DNA of 64,000 nt from an uncultured Caldilineales bacterium (GTDB taxonomy: Bacteria > Chloroflexota > Anaerolineae > JAAEKA01), in assembly GCA_937907455.1 (NCBI GenBank), contig CALESQ010000096.1, forward strand, positions 8,269-72,268, given 5' to 3'. Under the pieces are notes generated by a model that was not told where the DNA came from, ran no database searches, and was given only the letters and a program-made list of their open reading frames with translations. A program made the position numbers and the translations under genes. Shown here piece after piece: positions 1-8,421 of the stretch; the first letter of the stretch is position 1; every line of letters starts with the position of its first letter.

Positions 1-405
1 ATCGGCCAGGTTTTTGCTGGGACGCACATAGCCCACCGCCATAATCAGCCCGGTCAGCTCGTCCACCGCCACCAGCGCCTTGTCCATACGGCTGCTGCGC
101 GGCTTGTTCAGATAGGGCGCATGCCCTTCCACAGCCTGAATCAGCGCATCGGGATAATTTAACTCGCGAAACAGGCGTAACGAGCGGCGCGGATGGCCGT
201 TTACCGGGTCGGTCATATCAGGAAACTGCTCGAAGTCCAGGTCGTGCAGCAGCCCGGTGATGCCCCACAACGCTTCATCTTCGCCGTAGCGACGGGCATA
301 GGCGCGCATAGCTGCCTCTACAGCCAGCATGTGCTTGCGCAGGCTGTCGCTCTGCACCCATTCACACAACAATTGCCAGGCTTGTTCACGGCTTGGTAAC
401 GGCAT
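1..405 (-). CDS. HD-superfamily hydrolase, C-terminus cut by window edge
   Basis: The reverse strand reads 135 codons from ATG at 405 to the window edge without a stop. The N-terminal part carries an HD-type metal-binding signature: a His in the first helix (RKHMLAVE), then GLLHDLDFE and GHPRRS further on, the order found in HDIG phosphohydrolases. The likely activity is metal-dependent hydrolysis of a phosphate ester or nucleotide; the substrate cannot be read from sequence. A GGAC-type ribosome site lies just upstream of the ATG. It is transcribed divergently from the radical-SAM gene across a shared promoter region. The C-terminus is not visible, so any further domain is unknown. Confidence 0.72.
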   Translation of the reverse strand, partial: MPLPSREQAWQLLCEWVQSDSLRKHMLAVEAAMRAYARRYGEDEALWGITGLLHDLDFEQFPDMTDPVNGHPRRSLRLFRELNYPDALIQAVEGHAPYLNKPRSSRMDKALVAVDELTGLIMAVGYVRPSKNLAD

Positions 406-441
406 TGGCTTTGTCCTTTGCTTGCATAGAAATGAAGCGTC

Positions 442-470
442 ATTCTAGCACGGTGCGGCAGAATGGGCAA
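442..470 (-). promoter_or_regulatory. sigma-70-type promoter for HD hydrolase
   Basis: On the minus strand, TTGCCC (465-470) and TAGAAT (442-447) are separated by 17 bp. The predicted start is near 435, giving a leader of about 30 nt to the ATG at 405. Spacing and hexamers fit the housekeeping consensus; no experiment supports it. Confidence 0.5.
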
Positions 471-492
471 GACCTCCCCGCTGCGGGCGCGT

Positions 493-521
493 TTGTCGAA
501 TAGAATAAATGTTCGTATAAT
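493..521 (+). promoter_or_regulatory. promoter of radical-SAM gene, predicted leaderless
   Basis: TTGTCG (493-498), a 17-bp spacer and a perfect TATAAT (516-521). The A of the ATG at 528 is exactly seven bases after the -10 element, where transcription normally starts, so the mRNA would begin at the start codon. No Shine-Dalgarno sequence precedes the ATG. Confidence 0.65.
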
Positions 522-527
522 GGTTTC

Positions 528-1703
528 ATGTTAATCACCACCAGCCCCGATCTGCATGAAAAAGTAGCCGTGCTGGGCCAGCAGGCTCAGTATGATTTGT
601 GCGAGGCACAAGGTCGGCCTGTACCCGATGGCGAGGACAGCGCCCCTCCCTTGCCTGATGTCAGCGATGCTGTCACTACGGTGATCGGCCAGGGCGGGCG
701 GCGCGTGCCCATGTTGCGTATTCTGCAAACCAGTGCCTGCGAAAAGAACTGCTACTATTGTCCTTTTCGCGCGGGGCGGCGCTTTCGGCGCAACACCCTT
801 CAGCCTGATGAGCTGGCCGCGGCCTTTGATCAGATGCAGCGCAAGCGGCTGGTAGAGGGCCTGTTCCTCAGTTCCGGCATTACAGGCACCACGCGCAGCA
901 TGGATCGCATGTTGGATACGGTGGAGTTGGTGCGTCGCAAGTATGGTTGGCGCGGCTATGTGCATCTGAAGCTGTTGCCCAACGCCGAGGATGCTCACAT
1001 CGAGCAGGCTGCGCGGCTGGCCGACAGGCTTTCGGTCAACCTGGAAGCCCCGAACGAAGCGCGGTTGGCGCAGTTGGCCCCGAAAAAAGATTTCACCCAG
1101 GGCTTGGTAGCCACGTTGGAGCGAGCTTGGACTATTGTGCGTCGCCTGCGTCATCAGGGTCGGCGCGTGACCACTGCGGGGGCGGTGACGCAATATGTGG
1201 TTGGCCCTGCCGGAGAAAGCGACGAGGAATTGCTGGTCACCAGCCAGCGCCTTTATCGTCAGGCCGGGGTGCGCCGCGCTTATTATTCTGCTTTTCACCC
1301 TATCAGCGATACGCCGTTGGTCGAGGCCGAGGCGACATCGCCGCGGCGCGAACACCGCCTTTATCAGGCTGATTTTATGTTGCGTCAGTACGGGTTTAGC
1401 GCCGACGAATTGCCCTACGATGCGCAGGGCAATTTGCCGACGGCTCAAAATCCCAAGCTGGTCTGGGCCGAACGTCACCCTGAATACTTTCCGGTGGAGC
1501 TGAACCGTGCGCCGTTGGCTATGTTGCTGCGCGTGCCGGGTATCGGCCCGACGGGAGCCGCCGCATTGATGCAGGCGCGGCGGCTGGCTCCCTTGCGCGA
1601 GATACATGAGCTGGAAAAGCTGGGGATTCGGGCGCAGCAGGCCGCGCCGTTTATCCTGCTGGCAGGTCGTGCCCCCGTCCATCAACTGCGCTTGTTTACC
1701 TGA
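528..1703 (+). CDS. radical-SAM protein with helix-hairpin-helix C-terminus (putative DNA modification/repair)
   Basis: 391 residues. Cys71, Cys75 and Cys78 form the CxxxCxxC motif that binds the 4Fe-4S cluster and S-adenosylmethionine in radical-SAM enzymes. A TIM-barrel-like region follows. Near residues 328-352 the segment LRVPGIGPTGAA is a helix-hairpin-helix of the DNA-binding type. This architecture matches the family annotated as putative DNA modification/repair radical-SAM protein; the reaction is not established. In other genomes this family often sits beside a uracil-glycosylase-like partner, which is absent here. The start is fixed by the leaderless promoter that places +1 on this ATG. 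A bidirectional terminator follows the stop. Confidence 0.85.
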   Translation: MLITTSPDLHEKVAVLGQQAQYDLCEAQGRPVPDGEDSAPPLPDVSDAVTTVIGQGGRRVPMLRILQTSACEKNCYYCPFRAGRRFRRNTLQPDELAAAFDQMQRKRLVEGLFLSSGITGTTRSMDRMLDTVELVRRKYGWRGYVHLKLLPNAEDAHIEQAARLADRLSVNLEAPNEARLAQLAPKKDFTQGLVATLERAWTIVRRLRHQGRRVTTAGAVTQYVVGPAGESDEELLVTSQRLYRQAGVRRAYYSAFHPISDTPLVEAEATSPRREHRLYQADFMLRQYGFSADELPYDAQGNLPTAQNPKLVWAERHPEYFPVELNRAPLAMLLRVPGIGPTGAAALMQARRLAPLREIHELEKLGIRAQQAAPFILLAGRAPVHQLRLFT

Positions 1704-1737
1704 AGTGCGGCCACCGAGAGACCCACACCCTCAAAAC

Positions 1738-1770
1738 AAAAAGGCTGCCGCAATCAGCGGCAGCCTTTTT
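1738..1770. terminator. bidirectional rho-independent terminator
   Basis: A 9-bp perfect GC-rich stem (GGCTGCCGC/GCGGCAGCC) with a 5-nt loop is flanked by AAAAA and TTTTT, so it can end both the radical-SAM transcript (+) and the kinase transcript (-) converging on it. Confidence 0.9.
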
Positions 1771-1786
1771 GTGGTTTGCGGGAAAG

Positions 1787-3433
1787 CTACGCCTTGCTGC
1801 GCGAAGCCGAAGATCGTGAGGGGCGGCGACGCAGGCTGGGCAGACGCGGCCGGCTGTTCTGCTCTTTTTTGCCTTCACCTTCGCCGTAGGTGTAATAGCG
1901 GCGATAGTAGTAGTAGTAATAGCCACCAGCCTGCGGACGCAGCCGGTTGAGCGTGACACCCAGAATGTGCACACCGGCCTTGTCCAATGCATCTTTGGCA
2001 GCCGCCAGCCACTGACGCCGAGTTGTGCCGGCATCGGCCACCAGCACCACGCCATCTACTTGCCGCGCCAGAATAGCGGCGTCGGTGACGGCCAGTGCCG
2101 GTGGGCTGTCCAGCAGCACCACGTCAGCACGCTCTTTCAGTCGCTCCAGCAGATGGGTGAAGCGGGTTGAGCTGAGCAACTCTGCCGGGTTAGGCGGCAG
2201 TGGGCCGGTGGTTAGCACACTCAGGTTCTTTACCTGTGTGGGTTGCAGATATTGGTCCAGGTTGAGTTTTTCCTGCAGCAGCGCGTTGGTCAGGCCTACG
2301 TTGTTGGGCACCTGGAAGATGCGGTGCTGCGTGGGGCGGCGCAGGTCGGTGTCCAGCACCACCACGTTTTGCCCTTGTTGGGCCATAACCACCGCCAGAT
2401 TAGCCAGCGTGGTGCTTTTGCCTTCTGAGGGGTTTGAGCTGGTTAGCATCATGGTGCGCGGCGGCGTATCGAGCGAAGAGAACTGAATGTTGGTGCGCAG
2501 TACACGATAGGCCTCGGCCACAGGAGATTTGGGCAGCGAGGCAGCTACCAAAGGGGTGTCCTGTGTCTCGTCCATGTCAATAGTTGTGATGGCCCCCAAT
2601 GTTGCCAGACCGGTGGCCTCGCGGATATCGTCGGGGCTTTTCATGGTGTCGTCAAGATATTCCAGCAGCAGCGCAGCACCCAGCGCCAAGGCAAAACCGA
2701 TGACCGCAGCCAGCAGGATCGTAGTGTTTTTGTTGCCGCGAATGGGCGCAGCAGGCAGGTTAGCCGCCTCAACCACCACAATTGTATTGATGCCGCCCTG
2801 CAGGAAGGTCAATAACTGGGCATAGTTGGCCTGATAGCTGTTAAGTTTTTGTTCCAACCCCTGGATCTGGGTTTGTGTATCAGCAATTTGACGGGCGCTG
2901 AACATGCCGGCCATCTGCTGCTGCAACTCGTCAATGCGCGTTTTGGTGTTTTCAATGTTGGTTTCCAGATCCTGAAGCTGGCGCGTGACGAAGGCGCTGC
3001 GATCCTGGCGTTCTTTATCAGAGGAGGAAGGGCTGCGCAGGAAAAGCTGGTTAGCCAACTCTGCGGCAACGGCCTGGGCCCGCTGCGGGTCGGTATCAAT
3101 TACCTGAATCTCCAGCAACTGCGTGTTGGGTACCAGGTTCACCGAGTAAGTTGGCAACCATGCCATGTGCAAGGCGTCCATGGTAGCCTGACGCACCACA
3201 TCGCGCTTGGCTAAGGCGGCGTAGGTCTGAGCCAATTGCTGTCCCAGATACACTTCGTTGCCGGTGGGATTGGGGTTTTCCAGGGCGCGGCCAATCATCA
3301 GAGTGGTTTTAGAGCTATATTGATCGGGTTGGGTGCGCGTGGCAATAAAACTGGCCAGAGTTGCTACCAGCGTGGATAGCAGCAGCAGCCACCACCATTT
3401 ACGCACAATCAAAAAATACTGTCTTAGTTCCAT
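1787..3433 (-). CDS. polysaccharide co-polymerase fused to bacterial tyrosine kinase (Wzc-like)
   Basis: 548 residues from ATG 3433, chosen because AAGAAGG lies five bases upstream. A Wzz-type chain-length domain comes first: membrane helix about residues 13-33, an extracytoplasmic coiled coil about 145-205 and a second helix about 237-258. The kinase half carries Walker A (SNPSEGKSTT, about 333-342), Walker A' (VVVLDTDLRRP, about 357-367) and Walker B (VVLLDSPP, about 438-445). The C-terminus holds a tyrosine cluster (about 505-515, mostly consecutive Tyr), the usual autophosphorylation site. By family it controls length and export of surface polysaccharide. The SH3 membrane protein 68 bp upstream is probably in the same operon; the sugar genes at 25-32 kb may supply substrate. 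Confidence 0.9.
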   Translation of the reverse strand: MELRQYFLIVRKWWWLLLLSTLVATLASFIATRTQPDQYSSKTTLMIGRALENPNPTGNEVYLGQQLAQTYAALAKRDVVRQATMDALHMAWLPTYSVNLVPNTQLLEIQVIDTDPQRAQAVAAELANQLFLRSPSSSDKERQDRSAFVTRQLQDLETNIENTKTRIDELQQQMAGMFSARQIADTQTQIQGLEQKLNSYQANYAQLLTFLQGGINTIVVVEAANLPAAPIRGNKNTTILLAAVIGFALALGAALLLEYLDDTMKSPDDIREATGLATLGAITTIDMDETQDTPLVAASLPKSPVAEAYRVLRTNIQFSSLDTPPRTMMLTSSNPSEGKSTTLANLAVVMAQQGQNVVVLDTDLRRPTQHRIFQVPNNVGLTNALLQEKLNLDQYLQPTQVKNLSVLTTGPLPPNPAELLSSTRFTHLLERLKERADVVLLDSPPALAVTDAAILARQVDGVVLVADAGTTRRQWLAAAKDALDKAGVHILGVTLNRLRPQAGGYYYYYYRRYYTYGEGEGKKEQNSRPRLPSLRRRPSRSSASRSKA

Positions 3434-3501
3434 GAAAGCCTTCTTATTACTACCAGTCACCGCTGCCGGTGTTGCCGCCGTTCAATTGCGGCAGGGGCAA
3501 C

Positions 3502-5625
3502 CTATTGTGCCTGCAACTCGGGCAAAGCAGCTATGTCAATATCGGTCTGGATCAGTTCGTTGAAAATCCATGCCGGGCTGCCATCAAAGCAGCATACCGC
3601 CAGCCACGATGCATTGGCGTTGCGGCCAACCAGCGATACCACCACGTTGTTGGCTACCAGCCGCACCACCTGAAATTGAGTGCCGGGGCCGCTGCGCACA
3701 TTGGCGGGGCCATCAATCACTGTGCCGCTGGGCGCGCCATCCTGTGTGCTGAACACCGCAGTGGGTCGCGGCGTGGGCGTGATGGTGGGTGTTGGTGTAG
3801 CCGTGGCGCGCTGTGCAGTGGGCGTGCCGGGGCCAGTGGTAGCCGTGGGCGTAGCTGTCACCGGCGGGGTTGGCGTGCCGGTGGGGGTGCGGGTGGGGGT
3901 TGGGGTCGAGGTGCCATAGATAATAGCCTCGATTGTCACCAGAATCACCCGCGCCTGGGCAGTTTGCTCGTTGCCGGGTGTGGGAACCGGCGTGCGCGTG
4001 GGGGTGGCGGTCACTACCCAGGCGGGCAGTGGCGTGGGCGGGCCAGCGGTTGCTGTGCGCGTAGCTTCGGCAATCACCCGGTTCAGCAAAGCCTGAATGC
4101 TGGCTGCCGTGGGTGTATTGGTGACCACAACAAGCGTGGCCGATGGCGTGGCGGTGACGTAATCGCTGGGCAGGGGGGTCCATGTGCCGGTGGTTAGCGC
4201 CACAGCGGTAGCCACCAGGGACTCGTATTGAGCGGTGAGTACGTTTTGCGGGGCCGAAGTGGGGGTAATCACCAGCGGCAAGCCCTGCATCAGGCGTTGC
4301 GCGTCGGCGGTCAGGGCGTTTTCTGGTGTGGCCGTTGCCGTAACCTGGAAGATAGGCGTGGGGGTCAATGTTCCCACGGTTTGCACCAGGGCGGTGACGG
4401 CTTGCAACTGCGCAGCCGCGGTAAGCACATTGGCCGGTGTGGGTGTGCTGGTGACTACCAGGTAATCTTCGGCGGGAATAGGCGGCGGCGTGGCTGGGGC
4501 AGGGCCAGTGATAATGCGCAGGCTGGGCGCGGCCGCGCGGCTGCCCGGGCCATAGCCGCTGTCCCAGGTAAACAGATTGTCACCAGAGCCTTCGGGTCCA
4601 TCCAGCCGGAAAGCTACCTGCAAGCGGTTATCAAGCAAGGTCTGCTGCAAAGCTGCACGCTGGGCATCATCGAAGATAAATTCGTTTAGGGCAAAAGGAG
4701 CCAGCTTGGCAGCGCCCAGCACTGGCAGCACTGTTTGCAATACACTGGCGTTATGAATACTCTGGAAGTTTTGTTGGCTCCAGTCCTTGTTGATGAGCGG
4801 ATCGAGCCAGCGCAGTTGCCACACGCCGTTGCCAGTGCGGTCGAGGCGGCTATCGTCCAGGCCTGAGAACACCAACGAGGCTGAGCGAATCGGGGCCCCG
4901 CGCGGCACACGGCTCAAGTCAAACTGCACTATGCTATGAAAGATCTGATCCTCGATGGTGCCGGCGTGCAGGAACGAATCACCCAGATGGTTGCCACGCG
5001 CTTCGTTGCTGCCTACCCAGCCCACTGCGCTTGCATCGGCTGTCAGGTTAAAGAACAGGTCGCCGTTGCTCACCACAGGGGTGGGGATTTCTTTCAGCAA
5101 TTCGCTCGCTGGTGCAGTTGTCGCGGCATCGGGTGGAGTGGGTGTGCTGGTGACAAAGCCGGGGTCAGGGGTAGGCATCACGGCCTGCACGACAAGCGTG
5201 GGAGCAACATTAGTCACAGCGGTTGGGGTGGCCCCGACCTGAGATACCGGGGATGCAGGCGCGGTCAGCAGCCGTGCTACCTGCCACAGTACCACCGCCG
5301 CGGCCAGAGCTATTGCCGTCCATAAGGCTAGCCGTACCGGGCTAAGGCGCGCCGGTGGTGGCGCTTTTCCTTTTGGGTTGCGCGTCGAAGTTTTCTTTCC
5401 GGCACGTTGTTGTTTTGCTTGTTGCGCTCGTTTGGCTTGACGATAGTGAACACATTGTCGGTGGTTGGTGCTCAGACAATAGCTTTGCTGATGCACAAGA
5501 TCAGGTTGAAAACCACCGCGCTCGGCTGGTGCATAACAAACATGCCCCTGAGCCGGGTAACTCAGACGCACAGAAGGATCGTTTTCTACTCCCAGATGGG
5601 GGCAGGTGTAGGTGTTGGAAGCCAT
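3502..5625 (-). CDS. membrane-anchored SH3b protein with N-terminal four-Cys motif and CBM96-like domain
   Basis: 707 residues. The cytoplasmic N-terminus has Cys8, Cys30, Cys50 and Cys58 in the pattern C-x2-LG...YP...C...YCL...C, which suggests a small zinc module that I recall as recurrent in Chloroflexota. One membrane helix spans about 100-119. Outside, residues about 190-365 resemble a DNRLRE/CBM96-type beta domain (DQIFHSIVQFDLSRVP). Residues about 370-620 are a low-complexity linker with degenerate repeats of the form VVTATPTPxNxLTA. Residues about 630-690 are a bacterial SH3 domain (GPANVRSGPGTQFQVV). It probably binds cell wall or polysaccharide and reports to, or anchors, something inside. 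It precedes the kinase gene in the same direction. Confidence 0.75.
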   Translation of the reverse strand: MASNTYTCPHLGVENDPSVRLSYPAQGHVCYAPAERGGFQPDLVHQQSYCLSTNHRQCVHYRQAKRAQQAKQQRAGKKTSTRNPKGKAPPPARLSPVRLALWTAIALAAAVVLWQVARLLTAPASPVSQVGATPTAVTNVAPTLVVQAVMPTPDPGFVTSTPTPPDAATTAPASELLKEIPTPVVSNGDLFFNLTADASAVGWVGSNEARGNHLGDSFLHAGTIEDQIFHSIVQFDLSRVPRGAPIRSASLVFSGLDDSRLDRTGNGVWQLRWLDPLINKDWSQQNFQSIHNASVLQTVLPVLGAAKLAPFALNEFIFDDAQRAALQQTLLDNRLQVAFRLDGPEGSGDNLFTWDSGYGPGSRAAAPSLRIITGPAPATPPPIPAEDYLVVTSTPTPANVLTAAAQLQAVTALVQTVGTLTPTPIFQVTATATPENALTADAQRLMQGLPLVITPTSAPQNVLTAQYESLVATAVALTTGTWTPLPSDYVTATPSATLVVVTNTPTAASIQALLNRVIAEATRTATAGPPTPLPAWVVTATPTRTPVPTPGNEQTAQARVILVTIEAIIYGTSTPTPTRTPTGTPTPPVTATPTATTGPGTPTAQRATATPTPTITPTPRPTAVFSTQDGAPSGTVIDGPANVRSGPGTQFQVVRLVANNVVVSLVGRNANASWLAVCCFDGSPAWIFNELIQTDIDIAALPELQAQ

Positions 5626-5814
5626 AATTGAGACGGTAGGCTCTGTCGCTTGGGTGCAGAGCTGTGGTAGTGGTTTTTCTGAAACCCGGTTTTTGGAAAC
5701 AGGCTAGGCAGCGCAGCATTACCCCAACTGTAACGGCGCGCTGCGAACAGTGTGCCCCACTTCGCCGGGTATCTATGCATCTTACCACCATATCGGCTGT
5801 TCAGCCGACAAGAA

Positions 5815-5843
5815 ATTATACAACCTTCTGAGGTGCTGAACAA
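5815..5843 (-). promoter_or_regulatory. promoter for SH3/kinase operon
   Basis: On the minus strand a perfect TATAAT (5815-5820) lies 17 bp from a weak TTGTTC (5838-5843). The predicted start near 5808 leaves a leader of about 183 nt that opens with a 6-bp hairpin (TCGGCT/AGCCGA). It is divergent from the exporter promoter about 70 bp away. The rest of 5626-5814 holds no convincing gene. Confidence 0.5.
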
Positions 5844-5869
5844 ATTAGCCTGTACTAGAAAGCGACAAA

Positions 5870-5898
5870 CTGGCGGTCAGACCAACCCATGCTATAAT
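5870..5898 (+). promoter_or_regulatory. promoter for ABC-2 exporter operon
   Basis: A perfect TATAAT at 5893-5898 with a poor -35 (CTGGCG, 5870-5875). Transcription is expected at 5905-5906, on the ATG of a 12-codon upstream reading frame. Confidence 0.5.
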
Positions 5899-5905
5899 AG
5901 CCGGT

Positions 5906-5944
5906 ATGTCTCTACTACGCTGCTACCAGGCGAGCACACCATGA
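5906..5944 (+). CDS. 12-codon leaderless upstream ORF overlapping exporter start
   Basis: ATG at 5906 falls at the predicted transcription start and opens a 12-codon frame (MSLLRCYQASTP). Its TGA stop (5942-5944) overlaps the exporter ATPase ATG (5941-5943) as ATGA, the arrangement that lets ribosomes terminate and restart. Only a weak AGGCGAG precedes the ATPase ATG, so translation coupled to this peptide is plausible. Function as a leader or regulatory peptide is inference. Confidence 0.4.
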   Translation: MSLLRCYQASTP

Positions 5945-6897
5945 TTCGTGCCGCCACTGCCCCCATTATCGCTACGCAAGGTCTGACGCGCCGCTTTGGT
6001 GCTGCCACCGCAGTAGACGGCCTGACGCTGGAGGTTTTTCCCGGCGAAGTGTTTGGCTTCCTGGGCCATAACGGGGCAGGAAAAACCACCACAGTACGTT
6101 TGCTGAATGGCATTTTAACACCCAGTGCCGGCCAGGCGCGCGTGCTGGGGCTGGATCCGATGGCCGACGGCCCGGCGTTACGTCGTCAAACCGGCGTGCT
6201 CACGGAAAACCCCTCGCTGGATGAACGACTCAGCGCGCGCACCAATCTCAGCCTGTACGCCGATCTTTACGGCGTACCCCGCGCTGAGGTGACCGCACGT
6301 GTGCAGGAGTTGTTGGCGGCTTTTGATCTGTTAGACCGCGGCGATGATAAGGTGGGCGGCTATAGCAAGGGCATGAAACAGCGGTTGGCGCTGGCACGCT
6401 GCCTGCTGCACCGACCAGCACTGCTTTTCTTGGATGAGCCAACCGCGGCACTGGACCCGGTTGCCAGTCGTCAGGTGCATGAGCTGATCCTGCACAGTGC
6501 CCGCGCCGGCCATACGGTGTTCATCAACACGCATAATCTGGTAGAGGCGCAACGCGTGTGCGATCGCGTGGGGGTGATGGAGCAGGGCCGACTGGTGGCA
6601 GTGGGAGCGCCGCACGATCTGGCCCGCCAGTTGATGCGCGCGCTGGATGTAGAGATTGAAGTAGCCGCAGAGGATATGGTCACGGCTGAACGCACTCTCG
6701 CTGCCCGCCCCGGATTGAGCTGTGCCGCGCAGCGCCGGGGGGTGTTGCTGGTGAGCGGTGCCGAGCGTGCAGCTATCCCCGATCTGCTGGCTGCCCTGGT
6801 GGCCGCGGAGGTGCGCATCTATCAGGTAACGCCGCAGGAACCCACTTTGGAAGATGTCTATTTTGCCTTGCACCGCAACCGAGAGGTGAGCCAATGA
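5941..6897 (+). CDS. ABC-2 type exporter, ATP-binding subunit
   Basis: 318 residues. Walker A is GHNGAGKTT (42-50). The ABC signature is degenerate (YSKGMKQR instead of LSGGQ), which is common in this CcmA/NatA group, followed by LLFLDEPTAALDP (Walker B and D loop) and the NTHN H-loop. About 90 C-terminal residues follow, as usual in drug, Na+ or polysaccharide exporter ATPases. The start is the ATG overlapped by the small upstream ORF; a longer frame upstream would run through the promoter. It shares an ATGA overlap with its permease, so the two are translationally coupled. The substrate is unknown. Confidence 0.88.
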   Translation: MIRAATAPIIATQGLTRRFGAATAVDGLTLEVFPGEVFGFLGHNGAGKTTTVRLLNGILTPSAGQARVLGLDPMADGPALRRQTGVLTENPSLDERLSARTNLSLYADLYGVPRAEVTARVQELLAAFDLLDRGDDKVGGYSKGMKQRLALARCLLHRPALLFLDEPTAALDPVASRQVHELILHSARAGHTVFINTHNLVEAQRVCDRVGVMEQGRLVAVGAPHDLARQLMRALDVEIEVAAEDMVTAERTLAARPGLSCAAQRRGVLLVSGAERAAIPDLLAALVAAEVRIYQVTPQEPTLEDVYFALHRNREVSQ

Positions 6898-7712
6898 ACC
6901 GGCGGGTGATTGGAGCAATTGTGCGCAAAGATCTGCGTGTGGTGTTGCAGAATAAAGGTGTGGTACTGCCTATTCTGCTGCTGCCGTTGATTTTATTTGT
7001 GGTGCTGCCGCTGGTAGTGACACTGATCCCTGCATCGCTGGGTAATACAGCCAGCAACAGTGCTGACCTGCAAGAGCTGTTGGCGATGATCTCACCAGGT
7101 CTGCGCCAGCAACTGGCCGGGCTTGATCTCAATCAAGCGGCGGTACTCTTCTTTTTAGTGTATATGATGGCGCCGCTGTTTTTAATTGTACCGATCATGG
7201 TGTCCAGTGTGATCGCCGCAGATAGCTTTGTGGGCGAACGGGAACGCAAAACGCTGGAAGCACTGCTTTACACACCCGCCACCGACGCTGAATTGCTAAC
7301 AGGCAAACTGCTGGCGGCCTGGCTGCCTGCGCTGGCTGTTTCGCTGCTCAGCTACCTGTTTTATGGGGTGATCAGCAATTTCGCGGTCTGGCCTACCTTT
7401 CAGCGCCTGCTGTTTCCCAACGCCATTTGGAACGTGCTGGTGATTTGGGTAGCGCCTGCGGCTGCGGCGACGAGTTTGGCTACGATGATTTTGGTATCGG
7501 TGCGCGCCAAAACTTTTCAGGATGCCTATCAAACAGGCTCGCTGGTGGTGTTGCCGGTGCTGATGCTGCTGTTTGGGCAGTTGTTCGGCCTGATGTATTT
7601 TAGCGTACCCCTGTCGCTATTGCTGGGCGTGGTGTTATGGCTGATCAGCCTGGTGCTGCTGGCTTATGGCCGGCGCACCTTGCATCGCAGTGAACTGATT
7701 GCCCGTTTGTGA
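6894..7712 (+). CDS. ABC-2 type exporter, permease subunit
   Basis: 272 residues with about six hydrophobic segments. The segment after the second helix (VGERERKTLEALLYTPATDAEL) is the cytoplasmic coupling motif typical of NatB/ABC-2 permeases. It starts in an ATGA overlap with the ATPase gene and presumably dimerises to form the export channel. The first extracytoplasmic loop (about residues 45-80) is short, so a large-substrate binding domain is not evident. The substrate cannot be assigned. Confidence 0.82.
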   Translation: MNRRVIGAIVRKDLRVVLQNKGVVLPILLLPLILFVVLPLVVTLIPASLGNTASNSADLQELLAMISPGLRQQLAGLDLNQAAVLFFLVYMMAPLFLIVPIMVSSVIAADSFVGERERKTLEALLYTPATDAELLTGKLLAAWLPALAVSLLSYLFYGVISNFAVWPTFQRLLFPNAIWNVLVIWVAPAAAATSLATMILVSVRAKTFQDAYQTGSLVVLPVLMLLFGQLFGLMYFSVPLSLLLGVVLWLISLVLLAYGRRTLHRSELIARL

Positions 7713-7768
7713 CGCCATACGAGTTGCGTTTTCTGCTTACAGATAGTATACTTTTATGGTGCAAGATA

Positions 7769-7850
7769 GTTACGAGTAGTGCGTAACTCGTAACTCGGAG
7801 CGAGACGAGATTCGCAGCCACAAATGTCTATTCTGGATTACGAGTTACTT
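7769..7850. repeat. intergenic GTTACGAGT palindrome with an extra copy
   Basis: GTTACGAGT (7769-7777) and ACTCGTAAC (7786-7794) form a 9-bp perfect inverted repeat with an 8-nt loop; another ACGAGTTAC lies near 7841-7849. There is no T-tract on the exporter strand, so it is not a classical terminator. Related TACGTA/GTAATG tracts occur near 11.5 kb. Confidence 0.6.
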
Positions 7851-7875
7851 GTTATTTACTACTTAGGAGATCGCC

Positions 7876-8421
7876 ATGAAAACCACCCTTGCCTTGTTTG
7901 AACAGCGCAGCCAGGCCGAGGCGGCTGCGGTGACGCTGGTACAAAACGGCGTTGCCGAACACCGCGTCACTTTGATGGATCGCAACACATCTGCGGCCAA
8001 ACTGGTAGAGCCAGGCCCGCGCGCCATCACCATGAAGGCGGTCAACGGCTTTACCGTGATGATGGTGCTGATCTTCGCCCTGTTCGGCGTGGCGGCGGCC
8101 ATTGCTTCTCAATTCATCTATGCCGCTGACCAGGGTACAATGACCCTGACTATGGTCGTTTTCCTGCTGATCGGCGCATTTTGCGGCCTGTTTATGGGTT
8201 GGGTTAAGGGGCGCTCGGACGCAGACAATGCCATTCAGGAATTTCGTGAAGCCGTGCAGCACGGCGATACCCTGCTGATGGTGGCTGATGACCGCCAAAT
8301 CGCCGCGGTGCAGCGTATCCTGCGCAGCCACAGCGCACATTGGCTTACCACCACGGCGCAAATCAACCGGATGCCGGTGGCTCCATCACTTCACGCGCTG
8401 GAACTGACCCCGGCGCATTGA
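7876..8421 (+). CDS. two-helix membrane protein of unknown function
   Basis: 181 residues, start supported by AGGAGA six bases before the ATG. Residues 1-40 look like a small alpha/beta fold (ALFEQRSQAEAAAVTLVQNG) resembling the N-terminus of general-stress or DUF1269-type membrane proteins. Two membrane helices (about 56-80 and 92-114) with glycine-rich faces follow, then a second alpha/beta segment (about 120-160). The likely topology has both soluble parts inside the cell. The 3' end overlaps the convergent ECF T-component gene by 36 bp. Function unknown. Confidence 0.6.
   Translation: MKTTLALFEQRSQAEAAAVTLVQNGVAEHRVTLMDRNTSAAKLVEPGPRAITMKAVNGFTVMMVLIFALFGVAAAIASQFIYAADQGTMTLTMVVFLLIGAFCGLFMGWVKGRSDADNAIQEFREAVQHGDTLLMVADDRQIAAVQRILRSHSAHWLTTTAQINRMPVAPSLHALELTPAH

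Noticed and set aside
531..1685. Long reading frame (384 codons) antisense to the radical-SAM gene
   Set aside because: No protein family features, rich in Arg/His/Gln as expected for a shadow frame; the sense frame has clear catalytic motifs.
3700..4500. Apparent tandem repeats, considered as CRISPR or satellite
   Set aside because: The periodicity encodes degenerate Thr/Pro linkers in the SH3 protein; unit lengths vary and there are no conserved direct repeats with unique spacers.
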